A stretch of 64,000 nt of DNA, taken from positions 372,001 to 436,000 of the forward strand of contig CAVPVV010000001.1 in NCBI GenBank assembly GCA_963709325.1, read 5' to 3'. The notes beneath the pieces are model-generated. The model saw only the letters and a program-made list of their open reading frames with translations. It was not told the origin of the DNA and made no database searches. The DNA is from VFZN01 sp963709325. Lineage in GTDB: Bacteria; Acidobacteriota; Vicinamibacteria; Vicinamibacterales; UBA2999. The position numbers and the translations under genes were made by a program. Position 1 is the stretch's first letter; every line of letters starts with the position of its first letter. This document shows positions 25,465 to 33,523 of the stretch, piece by piece.

Positions 25465-26347
25465 GTCACACCTGATTTACCTGGCGATGATCCTCGCGCT
25501 GGTCGGGGTGCTGGTCTTCGGATCGGTGCGCGGGGGGTCGCGCCGCTGGATCGATCTCGGCTTCTACAACATCCAGCCCTCGGAATTCGCCAAGGCGACG
25601 CTCGCGCTGATGCTCGCCAAGATGCTGGGCGAAAGCCGGCGCCGCGCCTTCACCAACAACGACCTGCTATTGGCTGGCATCCTGACGGCGGTGCCGGTGC
25701 TGCTGATCGCGCGGCAGCCGGATCTCGGCACGGCGGTGACGCTGATCCCGATCCTGCTGACGATCACCTACGTCGCCGGCATGCCGGTGCGGTATCTCGG
25801 CATCCTCGCCCTGGTGGGGCTGCTCGCCGCTCCCTTTGCCTACCAGTTCGCGCTCCAGGACTATCAGCGCGAGCGCATCTCGACGTTCCTCGATCCCGAG
25901 CAGGATCCGCGTGGCGCCGGCTACCAGCAGCTGCAGGCGCGCATCACCGTCGGCTCCGGCGGGGTCTGGGGCAAGGGCTTCATGCAGGGCACCCAGGGGC
26001 AGTTGCGGTTCCTGCCGGTCGCCCACAACGACTTCATCTTTTCGGTCCTCGCGGAGGAGCGGGGGTTCGTCGGCGTGCTGGTCGCCCTCGGACTCTACCT
26101 GTTCGTGATCATGCGGTCGCTGGCCGCGGCCCGGCTGGCCAAGGACCGGCTCGGCGCCTATCTCGTTCTGGGCGTGCTCGCCAGTTTCACGTTCCAGGTT
26201 GTCTACAACATCATGATGTCCTGCGGGATCGTGCCCGTGAAGGGTCTTACCCTGCCGCTCCTCAGCTACGGCGGGTCCTCCATGATTGCCACGCTCGCGG
26301 GCTTCGGCCTCATCCTGAACGTCCGGATGCGGCGATTCACGAATTGA
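25262..26347 (+). CDS. rodA: rod shape-determining protein RodA (SEDS glycosyltransferase)
   Basis: A peptidoglycan polymerase partnering PBP2, 361 aa with about ten transmembrane helices. SEDS motifs are present: GSRRWIDLGFYNIQPSEFAK, RQPDLGTA, the large-loop ARITVGSGGVWGKGFMQGTQ, NDFIFSVLAEERGF, and the C-terminal GLTLPLLSYGGSSM. The ATG directly follows the corrected mrdA stop. The protein is complete. Confidence 0.97.
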   Translation: MFERRLYFHIDWILIVAVFALCAVGLATIYSATGGPTGIYRTQIYAIGLGIAAMLACMAIDYRSLADKSHLIYLAMILALVGVLVFGSVRGGSRRWIDLGFYNIQPSEFAKATLALMLAKMLGESRRRAFTNNDLLLAGILTAVPVLLIARQPDLGTAVTLIPILLTITYVAGMPVRYLGILALVGLLAAPFAYQFALQDYQRERISTFLDPEQDPRGAGYQQLQARITVGSGGVWGKGFMQGTQGQLRFLPVAHNDFIFSVLAEERGFVGVLVALGLYLFVIMRSLAAARLAKDRLGAYLVLGVLASFTFQVVYNIMMSCGIVPVKGLTLPLLSYGGSSMIATLAGFGLILNVRMRRFTN

Positions 26348-26357
26348 CCCTCTCAAC

Positions 26358-27926
26358 ATGAACAAAGAGATGATCGTTTCGGCCAATGGCCACGAGACTC
26401 GTGTTGCCATCCTCGAGGACGACCAGCTCGCCGAGATCTTCGTCGAGCGCGAGCGCAACCGCGGTGTCGTGGGGAACGTCTACAAGGGCCGCGTCTCGAA
26501 AGTGCTGCCCGGGATGCAGTCGTCGTTCATCGACATCGGGCTCGAGCGCGACGGCTTCCTTTACGTTTCCGACGTCATCACCAACCTCGACGAGTTCGAC
26601 GGCGACGACGAGGGCGAGGTCCGGGCGAAGGGCGATGCCGACGCAGAGCCGGAAAAAGGCGACAAGCCCAAGGGCCGCGACCGCGAGGACCGTCAGCCCG
26701 AGGCGAAGATCGAGGAGCTGCTGAAGGAAGGGCAGGACGTCGTCGTCCAGGTTGCCAAGGAGCCGCTCGGCACCAAGGGCGCCCGGCTCACCGGTCACGT
26801 GACGCTGCCGGGACGCTTCCTCGTCTTCATGCCGACCGTGGACCATATCGGAATTTCCCGCAAGATCGCGACGCGCGAGGAGCGGGCCCGCCTGCGCGGC
26901 ATCGTCCGCGAGTTCCGCGACCAGCACAATTTCGGCGGCGGGGTGATCATCAGGACCGCGGCCGAGGGGCGGACCAAGGAGGACATCCTCGCCGACCTGA
27001 ACTACTTCCACAAGATCTGGGTCGAGATGCGGCAGAAGTCCGAGGGGCGCCGCGCGCCGGCGGTGATCTACCAGGAGCCCAGCCTGGTCAACAAGCTGCT
27101 CCGCGATCTGCTCACCGACGACTACAGCGCGATCCGTATCGACGATCCGCGCGAGCACGAGCGAATCGTCGAGTTCATCGGCCGGATCATGCCGTCGCTA
27201 TCCTCGCGGGTGAAGCTGTACGACAAGGACTATCCGATCTTCGAGGAGTACGGCGTGCAGGCCGAGCTCGACAAGGCGCTGCGCAGCAAGGTATGGCTCA
27301 AGTCGGGAGGCTCGATCGTCATCAACCAGACCGAAGCGCTCGTCGCCATCGATGTCAACACCGGACGCTACGTCGGCAAGAAGACGGCGGGACGGCTCGA
27401 GGACACGATTCTCAAGACCAACCTCGAAGCAGCCAGGGAAATCGTCCGCCAGATCCGGCTCCGCGATCTCGGCGGGATCATCGTGCTCGACTTCATCGAC
27501 ATGGAGGAGAAGAAGAACCGCCAGAAGGTGTTCCAGGCGGTCGAGCAGGAGCTGCGCAAGGACCGTGCGCCGTCCAAGGCGCTCCAGGTCTCCGACTTCG
27601 GCCTGGTCATCGTCACCCGCAAGCGTGTGAAGCAGAGCCTCGAACGCGTCCTGACCGAGCCGTGCCCGTACTGTTCGGGCGCCGGGACCATCAAGTCGAG
27701 CTCGACGGTCTGCTACGAGATTCTCACCGAGATGAAGAAGATCGGCCCCGACCTGGATGGCCCAGGGGTGCTGCTGCGCGTCAATCCCGACATCGCGCGG
27801 GCGCTGAAGGAAGAGGAGCGCGGCGTGCTCAAGGACCTGAAGCACCTGCTCGGCCGGGACGTGATCGTCAAGCCGGACGTCCATCTCCATCATGAGCAGT
27901 TCGATGTGATGTCGATCGGCGGCTAG
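26358..27926 (+). CDS. rng: ribonuclease G/E family endoribonuclease
   Basis: A 522-aa RNase G-type enzyme processing rRNA and decaying mRNA. An N-terminal S1 domain (about 36-130) carries an unusual acidic-basic insertion of about 45 residues (from DEFDGDDEGEV to DREDRQPEAK) before VQVAKEPLGTKGARLTGHV. The RNase H-like catalytic part has both metal-binding aspartates, in VAIDVNTGRYVG and IIVLDFIDM, and the zinc-link motif CPYCSGAG. It starts 10 nt after rodA, in the mre-rng order seen in many bacteria. It ends at a strong terminator. Confidence 0.95.
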   Translation: MNKEMIVSANGHETRVAILEDDQLAEIFVERERNRGVVGNVYKGRVSKVLPGMQSSFIDIGLERDGFLYVSDVITNLDEFDGDDEGEVRAKGDADAEPEKGDKPKGRDREDRQPEAKIEELLKEGQDVVVQVAKEPLGTKGARLTGHVTLPGRFLVFMPTVDHIGISRKIATREERARLRGIVREFRDQHNFGGGVIIRTAAEGRTKEDILADLNYFHKIWVEMRQKSEGRRAPAVIYQEPSLVNKLLRDLLTDDYSAIRIDDPREHERIVEFIGRIMPSLSSRVKLYDKDYPIFEEYGVQAELDKALRSKVWLKSGGSIVINQTEALVAIDVNTGRYVGKKTAGRLEDTILKTNLEAAREIVRQIRLRDLGGIIVLDFIDMEEKKNRQKVFQAVEQELRKDRAPSKALQVSDFGLVIVTRKRVKQSLERVLTEPCPYCSGAGTIKSSSTVCYEILTEMKKIGPDLDGPGVLLRVNPDIARALKEEERGVLKDLKHLLGRDVIVKPDVHLHHEQFDVMSIGG

Positions 27927-27945
27927 CGCGGTCTGAAAGATAGAA

Positions 27946-27978
27946 AAAGGCCGGGCGCCGTTTGGCAGCCCGGCCTTT
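27946..27978. terminator. bidirectional intrinsic terminator
   Basis: AAAGGCCGGGC (27946-27956) and GCCCGGCCTTT (27968-27978) form a perfect 11-bp stem with an 11-nt loop; A-run and short T-run on the two sides allow use on both strands (rng on plus, the secreted protein gene on minus). Confidence 0.8.
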
Positions 27979-27987
27979 GGTATCTGG

Positions 27988-28019
27988 CCTGAAGTCTGAA
28001 GCCTGAAGTCTGAAGCCTA
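27988..28019. repeat. word repeat (CTGAAGY)
   Basis: Four 7-nt units alternating CTGAAGT and CTGAAGC, ending in the stop codon of the minus-strand gene (28017-28019). Confidence 0.7.
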
Positions 28020-28463
28020 TTTAGCGACCGGCAGGTGGACCAGGTAGTTCACGCCCCCGCGATTGATCCAGACCCGCAGATATTCGTCACCCTTCAACAG
28101 CTCGACCTTCGCGGCTCCGGAGCCGGGCCGGCCGCCCTGGTCAGGTCCGGTTTGCAGGTCCTTCATTTCGCTCTGCGGGATGATGCTGACAACCTCGCGG
28201 CCCACCGCCTTGCCGCCGCGGACGAACTCTACCCAGCGCTCCATCTGGATGCCGGGCACCGAGGGTTGAGCCTGCTCCGCAGTCAGACGGACCTGATAGG
28301 CTCCGGCTGACAGCTTCTGGCCGTTGGCCATTACCGCCCGAGGCAGGTTGACCGAGCCAAGGGCGGTCTCGCCTGAGGGGACCTGACCTTGCGTGCTCTG
28401 GGCCGCCGCGCCGACCGACAGAAGGGCAGCCATCGCGGTTCCGGCAAGCCATTTACGAGTCAT
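28017..28463 (-). CDS. small secreted hypothetical protein
   Basis: A 148-aa exported protein with signal peptide TRKWLAGTAMAALLSVGAAA followed by AQS. The mature part is beta-rich and contains LSAGAYQVRLTAEQ and EYLRVWINRGGVNYLVHLP, a small beta-sandwich-like pattern seen in Acidobacteriota proteins of unknown role. The ATG at 28463 is chosen because GGAGG lies 9 nt upstream; upstream codons in frame would disrupt the signal peptide. It lies 45 nt after the DUF4097 gene on the same strand, so it may belong to the sigma/anti-sigma operon. Confidence 0.65.
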   Translation of the reverse strand: MTRKWLAGTAMAALLSVGAAAQSTQGQVPSGETALGSVNLPRAVMANGQKLSAGAYQVRLTAEQAQPSVPGIQMERWVEFVRGGKAVGREVVSIIPQSEMKDLQTGPDQGGRPGSGAAKVELLKGDEYLRVWINRGGVNYLVHLPVAK

Positions 28464-28508
28464 TGTCGAATGCCTCCGACCGGAATTATACAACTTCCGG
28501 CGGGACGG

Positions 28509-29552
28509 CTATTTGCGGGCGATCACCACGGTGCCGCTGAAGGTCTTCAGCGACAGCAGGGCGCTGGCGTCGCCGAACGAGCCGCGGATGCTCTTGTTCG
28601 AGTCCCGGCGCTCCCGGTTGCCGCCGTCGGCGCGCATCGTGACCGGGAAATCGGAGCGGACGCTGCCGCTGAACGTGCTGGCGTCGAGCTCGAAGCCGGT
28701 CTGCGAGGCGAGGACGATACGGATGTCGCCGGAGTGGGAGCCGAGGTCGTAGCGGCCGCCGCGGGCGAGCGTCGCCCCGAACTCGATCGAGCCCGATACC
28801 GACTTGGCGATCAGCCGCTCGACCTGGATGTCCGACAGCTGAATGTCGCCGCTGACCGACCCGCACTCGAGCGAGCGGGCCTTGAGTCCGGTCGCGACGA
28901 CCGAGCCGGAAACCGTTCCCAGCGAGAGGGTCGAGGCGCCTTCGACGTCCTTGGCGGTGACGTTGCCCGACACCGTCTTCGCCGTCGCCAGGTTCGGCGT
29001 GCCGGTCACGACGACGTTGCCGCTCACGGTTTCGGCGCGGACCTCGCCGTTCACCTTCGTCACGCTCGCGTCGCCGGAGACGGTCTTGATCGCGACCGCG
29101 GCGCCGATCGGCACGCTTACTGTGTAATCCACCCGCGCCGAGATGTTGCGATCGCCGCCGTTCCGGCGGGGGTAGGTCGTGCGGACCTCGACCCGGTCTC
29201 CCACCGTGGTGATGTCGATCCGCAGCTCCTGCAGCAGGCGCTTCGCCTCGTCGGCGTCGCGGTGCCGTACCCGCTTGACCGCTTCGATCGTAATCGCCGA
29301 ACCAGAGGTGCCGGTGACGCGCACGTCTCCGGAGATGTTCGACAAGTCGAGCGCGCCTTCGGCGCCGACTTTGACGGTCTGGGTCAGGCGGTCGGTCTGC
29401 TCCGGCCCCTGGCGAGCCTCGGCGTAGCGCTCGAACCAGGCGGCGCGCGGCGTGTCGGCGGGGAGGCCCCCGGTCAGTGCCGCCTGCGCCTGCCCAAACG
29501 AGCCGAAGGCGACGAGGACGGTAATCAGTCGAAGGTGCGTCATGGGGGTCAT
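28509..29552 (-). CDS. DUF4097 (toast-rack) secreted beta-helix protein
   Basis: A 347-aa exported protein. The signal peptide (LRLITVLVAFGSFGQAQAA) is followed by a repetitive right-handed beta-structure. Units of about 20 residues carry the pattern V-S-G-(D/N)-V: ISGDVRVTG, VSGDASVTK, VSGNVVVTG, VSGNVTAKD, VSGSVVATG, VSGDIQLSD, VSGSIEFGA and HSGDIRIVL. This is the DUF4097 adhesin-like repeat. The ATG at 29552 overlaps the anti-sigma stop by 4 nt, so it is co-expressed with the ECF sigma pair and is probably an output of envelope-stress signalling. Biochemical function unknown. Confidence 0.85.
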   Translation of the reverse strand: MTPMTHLRLITVLVAFGSFGQAQAALTGGLPADTPRAAWFERYAEARQGPEQTDRLTQTVKVGAEGALDLSNISGDVRVTGTSGSAITIEAVKRVRHRDADEAKRLLQELRIDITTVGDRVEVRTTYPRRNGGDRNISARVDYTVSVPIGAAVAIKTVSGDASVTKVNGEVRAETVSGNVVVTGTPNLATAKTVSGNVTAKDVEGASTLSLGTVSGSVVATGLKARSLECGSVSGDIQLSDIQVERLIAKSVSGSIEFGATLARGGRYDLGSHSGDIRIVLASQTGFELDASTFSGSVRSDFPVTMRADGGNRERRDSNKSIRGSFGDASALLSLKTFSGTVVIARK

Positions 29553-30282
29553 CGGGACAGGTCCTGCATCAGGCGACCGGCCTCCGCCTGGTTGCCCTTT
29601 CGCATTTCGTTGATCAACTCGACGGTCTGCTGCAGCAGCGCGACCTTGGTTCGCATCGCGTCGAACAGCCCTTCCTGCGCGGTGGCGCTCGCCGGCTGTG
29701 TCTTGAGCGCGGCGCGGCTCTCGCTGATCGCCTGGTCCACCACCTGCAGGTTCTTCTTGAGCACCGCCGCCACCTGCGGATCGAGCTCCGACGGTATCGC
29801 TCCTGGCAATCTGTTCCAGCCCCTGGATCGCCCGGTCGTAATGCTGTTCCGCCGCTTCGAGGTCGGCCTGCACCGAGTCCACCAGTGCCAGCCGGCGTCG
29901 CGGCTTCCGGCTCGGCTCCCGACGGAGGCGACGACCGCAGCAGCGGCGCGATGCCGACAGTGGTGGCGATGAGGAGCGCGGCCGCCGCGGCGAGCCATGT
30001 GCCCCAGGCGGCCCGGGTGTTCGGCCAGGCGAGCAGGCGAGCCGCGGGCTTCGGTTCGATGGCGATGCGGGCCTGGATTCGGGAAAGGAGGTCGGCCGGA
30101 GGCTCGCGCCGATCCAGTGTAAAGGCGGCAGCGCGCACCGTGCGCAAATCGGCAACCAGTCCACGGCACGCCGCACACCCTTCGAGGTGGCGCTCGACAG
30201 AGCGCTCCTCGGCGGGGTCCAGTTCGCCTTCGACGTAGGCGGCGACGGGCAGTTCCTGACAGGTCACGTTGTTCACGCTCAT
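29549..30282 (-). CDS. anti-sigma factor with zinc-finger domain, doubly frameshifted
   Basis: The start is clear: MSVNNVTCQELPVAAYVEGE with H-x3-C-x2-C (RHLEGCAAC), the zinc-binding anti-sigma domain, then one transmembrane helix (TWLAAAAALLIATTVGIAPLL). Near 29892 the likely continuation moves to the next frame (LALVDSVQADLEAAEQHYDR and on). Somewhere near 29780-29805 it moves again, to SELDPQVAAVLKKNLQVVDQ, ending at TGA 29549-29551. Both shifts equal one extra base. Restored, the product is about 243 aa with a periplasmic coiled coil. It would sequester the sigma factor encoded just upstream (ATGA overlap). As sequenced, the full protein cannot be made by ordinary decoding. Confidence 0.7.
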
Positions 30283-30858
30283 CCGGCGCTGTATTCCCGC
30301 GCGCCCAGGTGCGCGCGGATCCGCAGGCGGGCCTTGTGCACCTGCGATTTCGATGTCCCCTCGGTTACCCCGAGGATGTCAGCCACCTCCTGGTGGCCGA
30401 ACCCCTCCACGTCGTGCAGGAGGAACGCCGCCCGGCACGCGGGCGGCAGCGCTTCGACTGGCCCGTTCGAGGTCGATCCGGCTCACCGCGCTCAGCGTCG
30501 GCCCGGGGGCGGCCACCGGCGCCGCGTCGGGCTCGTCCATCGAGTCGGTCAGCTGCCCCATCCGGGTCTGCCGGTTCCGCAGCACGTCCAGGCAATGGTT
30601 CATCGCCAACCGATACAGCCAGGTGCCGAGCGACGACTCACCTCTATAGCTCCCGACCTTCCGATAGGCCAGCAGGAAGATGTCCTGGAGCAGGTCCTCG
30701 GCGTCTGCGCCGCCGGACATGCGACTGGCCAGATTGTAGAGGCGGGAGGCGTGCTGCTGATACAGCGCCTCGAATGCCGCGGCGTCACCCGACTTGATGC
30801 GTCCTGCAAGGTCGAGGTCCGCGTTCCGCACCGCTCCTGAATGCTTAGACGAGGACAT
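30279..30858 (-). CDS. ECF RNA polymerase sigma factor, frameshifted
   Basis: Region 2 is intact: DAAAFEALYQQHASRLYNLA, then AEDLLQDIFLLAYRKV and GTWLYRLAMNHCLDVLRN. In region 4 the frame must move by one base at about 30456 (AGT-C-GAA) to give EALPPACRAAFLLHDVEGFG and the helix-turn-helix HQEVADILGVTEGTSKSQVH, ending at TGA 30279-30281. Restored length is about 192 aa, normal for ECF factors. The stop overlaps the anti-sigma ATG, fixing the operon order sigma, anti-sigma, DUF4097. Without the shift, region 4 and promoter recognition would be lost. Confidence 0.75.
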
Positions 30859-30916
30859 GGCGGGCGGGGTTGATCACGCCCAAACAGACGTTCGTCGCGC
30901 CTAATTGGTTCGAAGG

Positions 30917-30960
30917 GTAGGAATTAGGAGACAGGAGACAGGAGGCGGGAGCCTGAAGCC
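30917..30960. repeat. word repeat (GGAGACA, CCTGAAG)
   Basis: Units GGAATTA, GGAGACA (twice), GGAGGCG and GGAGCCTGAAGCC occupy most of the 104-nt gap between the alkyltransferase-like and sigma genes. It combines words used at 752-877 and 27988-28019. Confidence 0.6.
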
Positions 30961-30962
30961 TT

Positions 30963-31265
30963 TTACGGCCAACGCACTTTCTCGAAATGACGCACCCGGC
31001 GGGCCGAGACCACCAGGCCTTCGGCGACGAGCAGGGCGCGCTTCAGCGACAGGTCGGAATAACCGCCCAGTTGTCCGCCGGCGGCGATGACGCGGTGGTA
31101 GGGAAGGCCCGGCAGGCGGCCCTGGCGCATGACATTGCCGACGGCGCGCGCGGCACCGGGGTGGCCGGCCAGGCGCGCGACGTCTCCGTAGGTGGTGACG
31201 CGGCCCACCGGGATCCGCTTGACGATCCCCAGTACGCGGCGGGTGAATCGGGCGTCAGCGGCCAA
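30963..31265 (-). CDS. alkyltransferase-like (MGMT-fold) protein lacking the catalytic cysteine
   Basis: A 100-aa protein with the DNA-binding C-terminal domain of O6-alkylguanine-DNA alkyltransferases: IPVGRVTTYGDVARLAGHPG, then ARAVGNVMRQGR, and the active-site loop. The acceptor motif, normally PCHRV, reads PYHRV here, so the methyl-accepting Cys is replaced by Tyr. Alkyltransferase-like (ATL) proteins, typically with Trp here, bind O6-alkylguanine without repairing it and recruit nucleotide excision repair. That role is the most likely. The TTG start at 31265 overlaps the end of the outer-membrane protein frame by 11 nt. Confidence 0.85.
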   Translation of the reverse strand: MAADARFTRRVLGIVKRIPVGRVTTYGDVARLAGHPGAARAVGNVMRQGRLPGLPYHRVIAAGGQLGGYSDLSLKRALLVAEGLVVSARRVRHFEKVRWP

Positions 31266-31894
31266 CGCTGATCTTCAGCCGGTAGCTGGTGCCCCCGAGG
31301 TTGTCCTCGTCGAACGCCTCGGACACCCCGCTCACCCCGAGCGCGTTGGGCACGCGCGAGAACGACGATTTCCCCGCCGATTCCCAGCCAGCGCGCGGCC
31401 TTGAACTCCACGCCGCCGAGAATGTGGAAGCCGTTGAAGCGCTCGTCCACGTCGTCACCGGTGGCGGCGAAGTCCGAGGTCTCCTTGTAGCTGTACGAGC
31501 TCCACCCGCCGCCGACATACGGGATCAGCCGGGGCGAGATCTGCTTGAAGCGCCACCCCGCGGTGACTTCGATCGGCGTGATGTCCACCGATAGCGGGAT
31601 GCCCAGCGGGAACACGTCCGAGCCGGACACGAAGACCCGCTGGCCGTCGTTCGAGTAGCGCCACGCGCCGATACCGAAGTACAAGCCGCCCCACGGCAGG
31701 CCGACCTCGGCGCCGCCGCCGAAGATCAGCCCGCTCGAGCTGCCGAAGACGGCGTCGAAGCTTTCGGAGGCGGCGAAGTTCATGCCGCCCACCATGCCGT
31801 ACCCCTTGATGTCCACGCCCTGCGCCGTAGCCGGGACCGCGCCCGCCGTCCCCAGGACCGCAACCATCAGCAACCGGATCGTCCACACGCGCAT
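31255..31894 (-). CDS. outer-membrane beta-barrel protein, frameshifted near the end
   Basis: A probable 8-stranded barrel of about 213 aa. Signal peptide (LLMVAVLGTAGAVPATAQG), then alternating strands with glycine/aromatic girdles: GYGMVGGMNFAASESF, GLYFGIGAWRYSND, IEVTAGWRFKQ, LIPYVGGGWSSYSYKE and ILGGVEFKAARWLGIGGEI. After this the frame is lost by one extra base at about 31363 (GTC-G-TTC). In the shifted frame it continues FSRVPNALGVSGVSEAFDE and ends with the barrel-type strand SYRLKISVGR and TGA at 31255. Uncorrected, the frame reads through the ATL gene as nonsense to 31043. AGGAG lies 5 nt before the ATG. Confidence 0.75.
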
Positions 31895-31908
31895 CGGATC
31901 TCCTCGGG

Positions 31909-33486
31909 CTAGCGGGCGAGTCCCATTCCGCGCAGCGTCGCGCGGGGACTAATCAAGCCGAAACCGTACGCGTCGTCGCGGCCGGGGGTTCCCTTGTCGG
32001 TGGCCCACTTCTTCATCGCCTCCTCGATCGCCGCCGGGCTCGTGATGCCCTGCTGGATCAGGAGAGCCGCGAACCCGGAAACGTGAGGCGTGGCCATAGA
32101 GGTGCCCTGGAAGTAGTAGTAAGCGAACGAATCCGCCCGAGGCGGACCGAACTGCGCCGGAGGACGGTTGAAGGTTTCGACCAGGTCGAGGTCGAGCGTC
32201 TGCTGGAGGATTCCGCCGGACCCCTGTCCGCCCGACTGCCTGAAGTCACCGCCTGGCGCCGACAGTTCGACGGCCGGAGAGGTGGTCGAGTAGTACGCGA
32301 CCTCGAGCGCCCGCCCGACCGCGCCGACGGTGACCGCGCCGGCAAGCGAGGGCGCGATGTTGCCGATGATGTTCGGCTGGTTGCCTTCTTCTTTCGTGTT
32401 TCCGGACGCGATCGCAACGAACACGCCGCGCTGTACCGCGTAGCGGATCGCGTCGTCCACGGTCGGCGCCGGGCCGCCCTGCTCGCGGCCCAGGCTCAGG
32501 TTGATCACCTTGGCGCCGTTGTCGGCCGCGTAGCGAATGCCCCGCGCGACCACGTCGTCCGTCCCCTCGTTGGGTGAGCCGAAGATGTCGTCCCACGTCT
32601 CGGAGATCACCTTCACCGGCATGATGCGGACGTTGAAGGCCATGCCGGCCACGCCGATGCCGTTGTTCGTGAGCTGGCCGATCGTGCCGGTGACGTGGGT
32701 GCCGTGGCCGTCGAGATCCACCGGATCGTTGTCATCCCAGATGAAATCCCGGGGAGCGACGAAGCGGTCGCCCAGTTCCGGCGCGATCGCGAACGGCACG
32801 TCGACGATGCCGAGCGCCGGATAGACCGGGCCGCCGGGATCGAGCCGGAACGGGAACCGCGAGTTGTAGCGGATGGTTGCGTTCTTGAAGGCGACGCCGG
32901 TGTCCAGCACGGCGACGATCACGTTGGAGGAGGCGCCGGGCTGGATGTCCCACGCCCGCTCCATGTCGATCGCTGGAAAGTTCCACTGGTTCGAGTACAG
33001 CGGATCGTTCGGCCGGTACATCGTGTGATTGAGATAGCGGGGCTGCGCGTACTCGACGTCGCCGCGGGCTCGCAACGCCGCGGCCGCGACTTCGGCATCC
33101 ATGCTGTCGGCGATGTTGACGATCTCGAAATCGGCCCACGACGGCTGTTCCGCGGAGGTTCCCGCGACCTGCGCCATCGTGCTGCTGACCGCGGCGCCAC
33201 GATCGGCGCCGTCCTTGAACTTGACGATCACCGACCCCGGCAGGTACGCGCCGTCTACCGCCGAGCGATCGAGCGCATTGGCCGGCAGCGGCCGCCGCGG
33301 TACGCGTTCGGGATCGCGGACGATGTCCTGATCGCGCAGCCCGCGGTCGATGGCCGGCAGTGCCGCCTCCGAGACGAGCGCCCTTGCGGCGGGCGCTGGT
33401 TCCTGGCTCGACAGGCTCGACCAGCCAAGAACTGCAAGCGCGACGCCACAGGCGACCGACCTGAGGCGCGCGTGAGAGGTACTCAT
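31909..33486 (-). CDS. subtilisin-like serine protease (S8), exported
   Basis: A 525-aa secreted protease. After the signal peptide (VACGVALAVLGWSSLSSQ) comes an I9-like inhibitory prodomain (PGSVIVKFKDGADRG to DVEYAQPRY). The catalytic domain has Asp in IVAVLDTGVA, His in DGHGTHVTGTIG, the oxyanion Asn in IASGNTKEEG and Ser in GTSMATPHVSGFAALL. A YYYF insertion precedes the serine motif. Part of the minus-strand run, 37 nt after the phosphatase gene and 14 nt before the beta-barrel gene. Confidence 0.94.
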   Translation of the reverse strand: MSTSHARLRSVACGVALAVLGWSSLSSQEPAPAARALVSEAALPAIDRGLRDQDIVRDPERVPRRPLPANALDRSAVDGAYLPGSVIVKFKDGADRGAAVSSTMAQVAGTSAEQPSWADFEIVNIADSMDAEVAAAALRARGDVEYAQPRYLNHTMYRPNDPLYSNQWNFPAIDMERAWDIQPGASSNVIVAVLDTGVAFKNATIRYNSRFPFRLDPGGPVYPALGIVDVPFAIAPELGDRFVAPRDFIWDDNDPVDLDGHGTHVTGTIGQLTNNGIGVAGMAFNVRIMPVKVISETWDDIFGSPNEGTDDVVARGIRYAADNGAKVINLSLGREQGGPAPTVDDAIRYAVQRGVFVAIASGNTKEEGNQPNIIGNIAPSLAGAVTVGAVGRALEVAYYSTTSPAVELSAPGGDFRQSGGQGSGGILQQTLDLDLVETFNRPPAQFGPPRADSFAYYYFQGTSMATPHVSGFAALLIQQGITSPAAIEEAMKKWATDKGTPGRDDAYGFGLISPRATLRGMGLAR

Positions 33487-33523
33487 CGACTTCGTCTCTC
33501 CGAACCCATTATGTGCCGCGGCT

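Noticed and set aside
31043..31362. Long tail of the beta-barrel frame reaching into the ATL gene
   Set aside because: After 31363 the composition is nonsense and the barrel continues in the +1 frame to 31255.
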